Below, piece after piece: positions 55,431 to 64,000 of a stretch of 64,000 nt of DNA. Source of the stretch: Hetaerina americana. Lineage: Eukaryota > Arthropoda > Insecta > Odonata > Calopterygidae. The notes beneath the pieces are model-generated. The model had not been told where the DNA came from and searched no databases. It saw nothing but the letters and a program-made list of their open reading frames with translations. A program made the translations under genes and the position numbers. Position 1 is the first letter of the stretch. Every line of letters begins with the position of its first letter. The stretch lies in contig JAKTNV010000006.1 in assembly GCA_022747635.1 (NCBI GenBank), forward strand, positions 65,830,090 through 65,894,089, read 5' to 3'.

Positions 55431-56439
55431 AAAAGTGCCCCACTTGCTTTGCTCTGGTTTTGTACGCTCAGTATTACTGGTGGATTATTCAAAGGGACAT
55501 CCGGTTAGTATTATCAAGGTTATTATATTATCAGTTGTCGTAAACTAGAGATACGAGAACCGTTCTCGTGATATTGGTCATCGAGCTGACACTTTTCATA
55601 ACCCACCAGTACCAATACTATATGTCTCAGTTTAACATGCCCTGATGAGACCAATCTGAAAATTAATATAAAAACTTTCCCCGGCTTGCTGCACTTAGAA
55701 GCAGATATAATATGATTGGCTGATTAGAGTAGGTTGTCAACCCAAAAGTTACGCTCGTCTTCAATGCTAATCTCTGCGTTACATGAGAGTAAATATCCTT
55801 AAATCCAGCGCAGTTAATTAACTTTTTAGGTCTGATTATTTTCCGTTTCACTCTATTCCATCCAAGAATCTTAATATTTCCCTCCTAATAAAAATAAATA
55901 GAGTCACACAGTGAGCAAGGCTAATGCTTTTAGGAAGATACACAACAGCCAAGTTTACTTGTGACACCGAGGGTATTGTTTTGACCCTACATTGCATCGG
56001 GGTGACCGATATTCTTCAGTGGTATCCCCATCCCTACGTGAGGTGCTTTGTGGAGAGCACTTTCAGTGAGTACGCCGTCCGTCGGATGGGACGTTAAGCT
56101 GTAGACCTTTTGACTCCTTATATTCTTTGGCTTCTTCATCGCCAGGTTGGATCATTCGAGTGAAATAAGGGAGAGATAGACATCAGGGCTGATAGATAAA
56201 TGACTAGTTCTTCCCTCAAACAACCACGACTGATTTCTAAATAAAAAAGAAACGAAATCCAAAAATTTATTCCGATACACCCATTATTCCATGATGTAAA
56301 TAGGCAAATAGGTTGTGTAAACCGACGCGTTTATGAAAGGGCTATTATGCACTAATATTCACGTATAAAAGAATAATGTAGGTATACATGCTCATGGCTG
56401 GTGCCCGCCTCTCGCCTTTACGGCTCTCCGCGGGTTATA
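55431..56439. other. Mostly unrecognised; one repeat-like motif
   Basis: The segment at 56071-56100, with gtccgtcggatgggacgtta, looks like a conserved motif that I associate with dispersed arthropod repeats (SINE or LINE related), but I cannot name the family. The rest is featureless. Confidence 0.3.
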
Positions 56440-57000
56440 GCTCACATGCGGATCAGTTGAGGGTGAGGATACAATTTGCTAACGCCTCTTGATGGACATT
56501 CGGGCAGGTCACCCAATGAAAAGCGTCCGTCCCCTCCTCCGAATATCAGTAGGTCAAAGGGTCGAAAGAAGCGGTCAGTGAAAACGGCGAAAGAGGGAGA
56601 GAGGGGGGTGGTGAGTGTGAGTGAGGTCGCTCCTTGATGATTCAGCAGCGCTGGGGGGTGCCGGGGGTGGTTGCGAGAGGGGGGAGGAGAGGAGGAGGAG
56701 GAGGGGGAAGGACGAACTCGGAAAGAGGCGGGGCCGCGACATGCATTACGCGTGGCGAGCACGTGCGGACTACTTTCCTCTGCGCTGGATTGTACGTGGT
56801 CAAGGCGGGGGCGGGAGAATAAACAAAGTAGGATCGATAGCTCGAATCCACTTACACTCGTACTTTCCGCTAGAGTCGGGCGGGAGAGCCGCGCCGGCGG
56901 GACAGGGGTTGTGGCGGTGCTCCACTTGATCACAACCAGTAGTGTCGATGTAAATGAGAGCCTCTTGGACTGCCCGAGGACGAGTCTTTTGCGTACCAGG
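56440..57000. promoter_or_regulatory. GC/CpG-rich block, candidate promoter and first exon
   Basis: A sharp change to GC-rich, CpG-containing sequence in an otherwise AT-rich window. It contains GC boxes (aggcggggccgcg near 56725, ggcgggggcggg near 56803) and purine-rich g/a runs. At its right edge, cgtaccag|gtgagg (56999/57000) is a good + strand splice donor, so a non-coding or short coding first exon of a + strand gene extending beyond the window is possible. Equally, it lies 8 kb upstream of the first recognised AIG1 exon and could be that gene's promoter. The frames inside (e.g. 56442-57050 -) are low-complexity Pro/Ser/Gly-Arg and probably not protein. Confidence 0.4.
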
Positions 57001-57809
57001 TGAGGAACAATGACTATTTGATTTCGTTCACTTGGGGGCCATGAAAACACCGAGGCAGAGGGAAATTTGAAGTATGGCGAACACCAATCCTAAATCTTTT
57101 AAAAATATTATTTCTTGGAAGGGTTTCCAGAAGCCAACAATAGATAAAAATAAATGTTAAGCTATGTTTTTCTGACGCGCATAACTTGAATTTTGAATGC
57201 ATTAAACATTATCACTAAAGCTAGCCATCGGTATAAATGAAAATTTGGAATGAAGACGGAAAAACATTATTAAACTTCAATGCCTTTATAATAATTTAGT
57301 ACTCATAAATTTTGCCTTGCCAAACCCCTTCATATATATAATAGGGTCTCAATAAGGTTCTCATCTCTATTGAAGACGACAATGCGCCCCGTGATGTCTT
57401 TAATATCCCATTATCTCTCATACCACGAGTGATTCTTAGTTATTTTTTCATGAAGCCTTCGATGTACAGATAAGTTTTTGGCGATCCCTATAAGCTCTGA
57501 AGGTGGAATTATAAGGCAGCAGAAGCACCTTATGAGCAACATCTTTTCCTTGTACTCATGATAATGTCTAGTCCCTTTCGTACTGTCCGAAATGTATTTT
57601 TCTTCCTCTTCCGCTTTCTCCAATTTTTCTCCCTTATATTACGACCCAAGGTATCTCAATGCCTCTTAATATTTCTACCATCCATTTTTTCGCCCTTCTA
57701 ATTTCTCGTCAACTTCTAATCTTTCCCTACCATGCCACACGTCTTCGTTTGCCTCACTCCTTCCATCTTATATCCCCTATTATTTATCGGTTACTAATCT
57801 AAGTCTCTA
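57001..57809. other. Nothing recognised
   Basis: AT-rich with pyrimidine-rich patches near 57590-57780. No exon or element identified. Confidence 0.35.
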
Positions 57810-58385
57810 TCTCAAATCTACTATCATATGGGAAGAAGTACAACAGACATCCAGCGAAGAATAGCTCATGCTAAGAGAGAATCTTTTCATAATGAAAAGA
57901 CAACTGCTGTGTTCAAAGAAGATAGAACTACAGACGAGGAAACAATACGTGAAAACATTCGTATGGAGCGTGGCACTCTATGGATCAGAAGCATGGACCA
58001 TCGGAAAAGTAGACCAGAAAGGACTAGAGGCCTTCGAAACCTGGTGCTGGAGGAGGATGCTTAAGATCAAATGTACAGATAAAATAAGAAATGAGGAAGT
58101 ATACAGAAGAATAGACGAAGAACGGACCTTATGAAACACCATAGAGAAAAGAAGAACCAGAAGTATTGGCCACACCCGGAGGCACAATGGATTCGTGAAG
58201 AATACAAAAGAAGGAAAAATAGAGGGAAAAGTTCCAAAAGGAAGGCCAAGGATCAAATACTTGGGACAAATAAAGAAGAAATTACATTGAAAAAAATACC
58301 AGGATGTAAGCCAATTAGAATCAGATAGGGTAGGATGGAGGGCCGCAGTCAACCAATCTTAGGATTACACGACCAATGATGATGA
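57810..58385 (+). pseudogene. LINE 3' fragment, second RTE-like lineage
   Basis: The frame at 57868-58134 contains TRKQYVKTFVWSVALYGSEA, WTIGKVDQKGLEAFETWCWR and RMLKIKCTDKIRNEEV, the C-terminal region after the RT domain. A shifted frame follows to 58328 (KKIPGCKPIRIR). It ends in caaccaatctta and a gatgatgatgg tail. It shares motifs and tail type with 24250-25735 and differs from the 26379 family (FVWSVALYGSE versus LIWSVAMYGAE). Truncated at the 5' end, with frameshifts. Confidence 0.8.
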
Positions 58386-60029
58386 TGGATCTAAGTCTAC
58401 AATTTGAGGTCATCCTCTCCTCGAAAAGACCAATGTTGCTGAGCCATTAACTTCTCAGTTTTACGTCAGAGTCTAGACTAATCATTTCTTTGCGTATTTT
58501 TAATCATACTTTATATAATCTGTTATAAAATGCCTCCTCTTTCGTGAATGCATTTCTCTTCCTAATGCTCTGCTCTTTTTCTTCCAAAGCCCAATCGAAA
58601 TGCACGAAGTACCATACGTCACGTCCATTAAAAGGAGGGAAATTATCTTACCCTAGATTTTCGGTTCTCATATAAGTTTCAGACACTATAATTCATTCTG
58701 CTATCCCAGCCGAAATTACACACTTTTCAAATCTACAAAGAATATGCGATGAATATTTTAAAGGAGTAGAGGGAGAGAACAAAGCTAATGCTTAGGCAGG
58801 AGACCTATTTAGTCTTTCGCTCCAACCCTTCACTCCTCCCTCCTTTCCTCGAGGCCACGGATTTTAACCTGCCGGCGTTCATTTTCAACGTGCTCTAATT
58901 TACGAGTACACTTTCTTTTTTCGATATTTAGCCTATCTTTCATATACATCCGGGTTCCTATTCGTTTAGTTTGAAGGTATATATTATAACTGATGTTAGG
59001 CAATATTTCGCAGCACTAAAATCGCGAATGTAATGGGAGGCGTCTAATGTCGTGCCTCTCATCCCCTTTAAACTTCTTTCATACTCTCTAGGAGATTCCA
59101 CGGCGGTGTCGATTTATTTCCCGCACCTCCTGACTACAGAATATAACGACATTATACAGGATTGAAAATTAAAACACTGTCAATATTTAAAAAAAAAACA
59201 GATATTAATCCTCGTCATTTCGATATTTTTTAAAAAGAGGCACGATTTTATATGCTTTCGGAGGTAATCAGTTGTGTAAAGCCTTCCAATCCAATAGTTT
59301 CGGAGTCGGGTCCCACTTGGAGCAAAGAATTTATGTTTAATCAACTGTCAACTCCTAGTTTGGATGTTGTGGTGTAACCTTATCCATTGGATCACCAAAA
59401 ACCGAGTCAACTGCAATTTATTATTGACATCGTGGCGTCACATTTGTATCGCATCGCTAGGTGGCTGGTCTGGCGGGGCTGTTGGCTGGATGCACTGCGT
59501 TATCGTATGAAAACACAATTGATACATAAGGACATCATATCAAAATCGTTATATTTAGATTTGGCTCGGCCTTTATCTTACGGGGGTTGATGATTGAAGA
59601 TATTTTTGTGATAGCTGCTGGGGGAAGTAAATGGAAAATACTAAACAGGTTGCGTCATAGCGAGTTATAAGCCTCTTAACGAATATTTTTCCCAGCACCA
59701 TTTAAGTTGATTCTAAAGAGCCGTGACCACAACTATTAAATATGTCTTTGAGTAGACGAGAGATTGCTAATTTCAGGTCGGTACTACCGCTTCTGGCTTT
59801 TCACTGTGTGCTTCCGATATGAAACGATCCGGTGAGCTATCCACGGCGCAGTTTTGAATCGGAAAAGATTACGAACACTCATCAAATTATTGCAGTCATT
59901 AAGGCGATGGATTAGGGTGCACAATGTAGTCCAAGCTGAGGTATTTAATTTTTATCCGTCATATTCAAAGAAACTGCGAGAGATGCCACATTAGTAAGTT
60001 TTAACGAAATCATCCGCTAGTGCGTATTG
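58386..60029. other. Nothing recognised
   Basis: AT-rich with short frames only (59387-59590). No exon, element or RNA gene identified. Confidence 0.35.
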
Positions 60030-60975
60030 CAATGGAACAATTTCAAAGAGCAAAAATCATTCGCTAGTCTTCAGTATTTCAGCGCCAATCCAAAAGCACT
60101 ACATCCGCCTTTATCGCTCACTTTGGATTTCTCCCAACAATCCCCTCTCCTCCACAAACATACTTCACACTTCCTCGTATGTTTTCCTTTCCGTCCACTT
60201 CACCTTCACCACGCCCAATTTCCTAAAGCCTCCAAATATTTACTAATAATCTTACTTCAACCATGTTTCCACACAGTATAAAAACTACGCCCCATATAAT
60301 AGTTTAAAAAAGTTCTTACTAACCACCCTTACCCAACGTTCCTGTAATCAATCCCATCCTTCTTGGGATATATCTTTTCCTAGGGCCATAACAGTCTCTC
60401 CCTATTTTTCTTAGGGTCCTAATACTTAAACCATTTCGGTCCCAAAATACTACCATGATTGGTTAACTGTTCCTTAGATGACTGGATAATTTAAGCTTGT
60501 TGATCTGCCAACCTAACTGATTTTATGAATTCCCCGCCGGCTTTCATTCCCATCTCCAGTTCTTCCCATGCCTCTCGAATCATTTCCTCTACATACTAAC
60601 ATGTATGTGTACGTCCGAACTCTCCATCTACCACTCGCATCTTAGCAGTCTGAGATATGTACAGGTTGCGAATAAGTCACTCATCCCTACGATCTACTCC
60701 TATTTTTAGCAATACATTCATTTATTCTTACCAGTTTCCTCCATTGAACATATTCTCAAAATTACTCACCCTTCTTGAAAACAAACATCAGCCCGACAGT
60801 AATATACCATCCTTTTCATCTTCTTATTAATGATCTTAACTACAACTCTAGCTACGTACGAAATCAAACCCATTGTTTTATAGTCTTTACAATGTTATCT
60901 ATCCCCACGGCCTTGCTGGATTTACATAATTTACTAATATAAATTAGTCAATGACCTCTAATATGGTTTTAGTGA
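60030..60975 (-). pseudogene. RTE-like LINE fragment, RT and C-terminal region, decayed
   Basis: Reading the - strand from 60975 down, KAVGIDNIV (like KAVGVDNIP), LIRNLYISQTAKMRV, EMIREAWEELEMGMKAGGEF followed by IKSVRLADQQA, and further C-terminal remnants down to 60030. These correspond to about residues 528-930 of the intact LINE. The FADD active site has become LADQ, and stops and indels are common. No 3' tail is present. Confidence 0.75.
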
Positions 60976-61467
60976 TCCGCCTCAAGCCTTTTCTCGCGGA
61001 GAAATTCAAACTGGGGTAAAAGACTACATTTCAGCTACAGTTTTACATATTTGTTACTCCATCCATTCTTGGTTTATTCACAGAAATTACTTCAAAGGAG
61101 AATGGGTTGGAGAGAAGGCCATTCTTATTGAGGTGACTCCATTAGTCTTTTGTCCTCTCCCTCATTCAACATTTCCGCATCTTGCGTTCACATTCAATTG
61201 CCTCCGTCAGGTGAAATTACCGTAAGCATTTTCTTTCGTTACCAAGGAGACGACAGAGATATTAGGATATAATCCGTCACTCGTTTCCCGTTTTTTTTCT
61301 TGTGGTTGATCATGAAACTCGTTAACTTGCATGATGAGAATAAAATTATAAATGCGAGAAATTTTATTCCATTATGGGAGTCAAAGCAAATCAATTGGAT
61401 TTGAGCTATCATCACGGATACGTATAACCTCATGCAATGCGAAAGCAGCGCTGAGCAGTTACATAGT
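60976..61467. other. Nothing recognised
   Basis: A short - strand frame (61239-61484) with hydrophobic residues has no recognised family. Confidence 0.3.
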
Positions 61468-61549
61468 ACAAAGTGCGACAGCATAACTTCCTTATTTAAA
61501 GGGGTTTCGCTTTATAACAAAGGAAGTTATGTTGCCACTCCTTGTACTG
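61468..61549. repeat. Imperfect 80-bp fold-back
   Basis: The core cataacttcctt (61482-61493) and its exact reverse complement aaggaagttatg (61520-61531) are extended outward by imperfect pairing (gtacaaagtgcgaca against the complement of tggcaacatt-flanking ttgtact). The spacer is about 26 bases. It could be a MITE end pair or a structured remnant. Confidence 0.65.
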
Positions 61550-61724
61550 CTTAGGAGGCGACCGCGCTTAAAAAGCCATTTTAGCATCGGAGAATCGCTC
61601 AAAATACCTTCGAGCTACGAACATGTTATTAAGTATTGCTTTATCAGCACGCACCAGGAGGGATTCCTAATCGATATTATGATTTGAACATTATTAAATT
61701 ACTTTTGGGTTTTAAATTATACAT

Positions 61725-61785
61725 CTACATAACATCTACATAATACCCCGCAAGCCGCCGCAAGGGCGTGTGGCGGGGGGGGGGA
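61725..61785 (+). repeat. Dispersed repeat fragment with g run
   Basis: acatctacata is duplicated, then 'ataccccgcaagccgccg' and 'aagggcgtgtggcggg' with a run of G. The ccgcaagcc...gtgtggcgg pattern looks like a conserved piece of a common arthropod interspersed repeat. A related core lies at 19549. Confidence 0.4.
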
Positions 61786-62211
61786 GGGGGAAATTATACC
61801 TCGACCATTGAAGGAAATACTCTTCGCGTTGGTTATAATCTAGGCGACATAATGTGATAGTGCTGATGTAGATGACACCATATAATATATGTGGTATCCT
61901 TGGCGGTGCCAGCTCCTGTTATTTAATCCTTCGCTGTTACAACCTTCATGCTTTCGCCATTCGAAACTGGGATTTGATCTCCGTCCAAGGAAAACAGTTT
62001 TTTCATTGGTCTATTTTTTTATTGGAACAGTTATTGATTTGAAAGGAAATTGTTCAATTTAAGGTTGCTGTAATTAAGGTGAGAGTGGCAATGGCAAATA
62101 TGAGACACCCTTGCCCACCGCCTTGAGACAAATTCTATCAGGAGAAGCTCATTAAGTCATTACCGTTCATAAGTCCGCAGTCAACAGACTGGGGAATTAT
62201 TTGAAATACCG

Positions 62212-62376
62212 TGACCACTATGTAAAGTTTTCATTCTGCAATTTTAATTCAATGAACATGATTTCGACAAACTTGTTTCCATCATTAATATTTGACAAGA
62301 TCTTGATGACGACACAAACTTGTCGAAACTATGGTCGATGAATTAAAATTATAATGTGAAAAATTTACATAGTGAC
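62212..62376. repeat. Long imperfect inverted repeat with hammerhead-like arms
   Basis: The arms at 62212-62284 and 62308-62376 pair over about 70 bp, including cactatgtaaa against tttacatagtg and attttaattca against its complement. Each arm holds a variant of tgatga...acttgtcgaaac: ttgatgacgacacaaacttg then tcgaaac on the +, and a counterpart on the - strand of the left arm. This recalls the hammerhead ribozyme motifs in Penelope-like element ends, but C3 of the core is changed and stem II is poor. It is more likely a remnant than an active ribozyme. Confidence 0.55.
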
Positions 62377-64000
62377 TGTTTTTTTTAGCATGGGTATCGT
62401 GATTTTTCACAAAGTGATAGCATAATGGTTATATTTTATTTGAAACACAAATATTATATAAAATAAGTTTTTTAAATAAATTGGTAAATTGTATTTGAGA
62501 AACTCGACATGCATGCATTGTAAATATATAACACATTTTCAAGTAATTTCTTGCTCAAAATAATCCTGAAGTAGATTTTATAGTAGTAATTATAACTTTG
62601 ATTTGAGGAATATTTAATAAAAAATTACTTTTATATGTGAATCAAACATACAATCTACATTCAGTATTTCTTCACATAATTCAAACAATGAGTGTAGCAA
62701 AGGCTCACGTTGCTACCCGATACTTTCATGACGCTACATGGATTCGTCCACTTTGACCTCGAACATCGAAGTGAATATGATTATGAGGATAACTGCTTAG
62801 GTAATAAACTTCGCTCTTTTGAAACGTCCAGGTTACAAATAGAAATTGAAAGCGGGGACATTGGGGAGAGAGCCACTTTTCTCCAACTCCTGCTTAGGCC
62901 GTCGAGATTAAATTCAAAGTTATGGGTAATGCTGTAAATCAGAAGAAGCAACGTGCCCCGAGAAGTGCTTCCGACTTGAAATGTAAGTCAGATGATGATC
63001 TCAATTAACCAAGCAGTTCAGCCGCGTACTTGTCCGAATGACTCCTATGTACTCAAGGTTGTCATTGGAACAAATATGGATTTGCACTTGTGAAGAATCC
63101 GAAAGTTTTGCCGGTTGAAGATTGCATAGTGTACCAAGTTTTCATTCTCCCCTGATCGATCATGGTTTAATTGTCAACTCCTATAAATTATTAATGTTAA
63201 TTGAAAAAAATATAAATAGTTAAAATTGAATCCTGCTTTAGGTCCATCCATTCACGGTGAAGTTTACGTTACCTCATGGTAAAAACCTGCTGGTTGGGTT
63301 GTGAAGAATATGCACGGAATCCGGTTTCAATAACGTTGAAAACCTTGCCAATTATATACGACTGCTTTCTCATAATTATTGTGCCTTTTATTTCAAGGGA
63401 ATGCACTTCTCCTAAAAGCATGCACATTTTTTCACCTGATTGAATGACGACAGAAAGTCTCTTCGAAGAGAAAATAATAACTTCCTGGTCTTGGCATGCT
63501 GTAAAATAATGAATGTCTATATTTAGGCCCTACATAGATGAAAGGAAAGATATTGCTGGAAACAATTTTATTAATATATTTTTCAATACGAATTCCGTCG
63601 TATCTGTGATTCATTGATCCGATGCGACATACCAGTTATTTTCTAAAAGATGCCATTAATCTCCCCACATTTGGGGCTCCATTACATTCAGATAAAAATA
63701 AATACTGTACACAAGTAACGTAAATTCCTCAATCAGAAGTTTTCTAGGGGGAAACAACTTCGTGTGCTACATATATACATTGATTATTCGGGTAAACTAT
63801 GTTTTACTGTATTCCACCGTAATTCAAAAAGGCATCTGGTATTCCTCCCTACTCATTTCTCAATGGTAAGCCATAGGACTTTGATATAATAAGTCCTAAG
63901 ATCACCAATTCTCATACCATTGGCTATCACTTACATACCTAGACCCTGTATGTCACCTCAGTAATGAAACAAAACTATTAATGTTTACCGTCGCTTGAAA
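62377..64000. other. Nothing recognised
   Basis: AT-rich. The 75-codon frame at 62710-62937 matches no family. No exon, RNA gene or element was identified to the end of the window. Confidence 0.35.

Noticed and set aside
56442..57050. 202-codon - strand frame, rich in Pro, Ser and Arg
   Set aside because: It lies in a GC-rich block open in several frames on both strands, with low-complexity content and no domain. It is best explained by base composition.
1..64000. CRISPR array, bacterial operon or phage-like system
   Set aside because: No regular spaced repeats, ribosome-binding sites or gene clusters. All coding evidence is split eukaryotic genes and animal transposons.

Overview
This is arthropod-like, AT-rich eukaryotic nuclear DNA, most likely from an insect. 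The evidence is small exons bounded by GT-AG introns, two animal lipid-enzyme genes, and a background of decayed non-LTR retrotransposons, a mariner element and tRNA-derived SINEs. No prokaryotic gene organisation is present. The order or species cannot be fixed from the sequence alone. Most short open frames here are chance frames.

Two host genes can be assembled. (1) On the + strand, about 5.9-11.5 kb, is an ELOVL family very-long-chain fatty acid elongase. Six coding exons (5924-6114, 6399-6479, 7781-7837, 7963-8068, 8163-8299, 9525-9710) join with compatible phases. A plausible terminal micro-coding exon at 11455-11460 would add Ala-stop and create a KKKA dilysine ER signal. All family signature motifs are present. 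The first coding exon was not found. (2) On the - strand, from 48257 down to 14724, is an AIG1/ADTRP family gene (predicted multi-pass membrane FAHFA hydrolase) in three recognised exons (48257-48114, 32122-31905, 14919-14724). Its N-terminal exon was not found. The two genes converge tail to tail, about 3.3 kb apart, and both products are expected to handle fatty acids at membranes.

The large AIG1 introns hold most of the mobile DNA. The key item is a full-length RTE-like LINE at 26379-29752. It has an intact 991-codon endonuclease-reverse transcriptase ORF, a short A-rich tail and a target-site duplication of about 10 bp, and it lies antisense to AIG1. At least nine truncated or decayed relatives of the same family lie at 0.45-1.19, 1.78-2.94, 30.2-31.65 (two joined pieces), 35.2, 38.2, 40.9, 41.6-42.2, 55.0-55.4 and 60.0-61.0 kb. 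A second related lineage is seen at about 24.2-25.7 and 57.8-58.4 kb. A CR1/L2-like LINE tail lies at 41.17-41.54 kb.

The right part of the window (48.3-64 kb) has no recognised coding exon. It holds a 753-bp internally deleted mariner with perfect 31-bp inverted repeats (49300-50052), a tRNA-derived SINE (53.2 kb; a shorter relative at 9.1 kb), a GC/CpG-rich block with GC boxes and a splice donor (56.4-57.0 kb; promoter or first-exon candidate), and several fold-back repeats. One fold-back at 62.2-62.4 kb carries degenerate hammerhead-like motifs. I found no clear new multi-gene system. The most useful items are the reconstructed split genes, the apparently young LINE, the internally deleted elements and the fold-backs.
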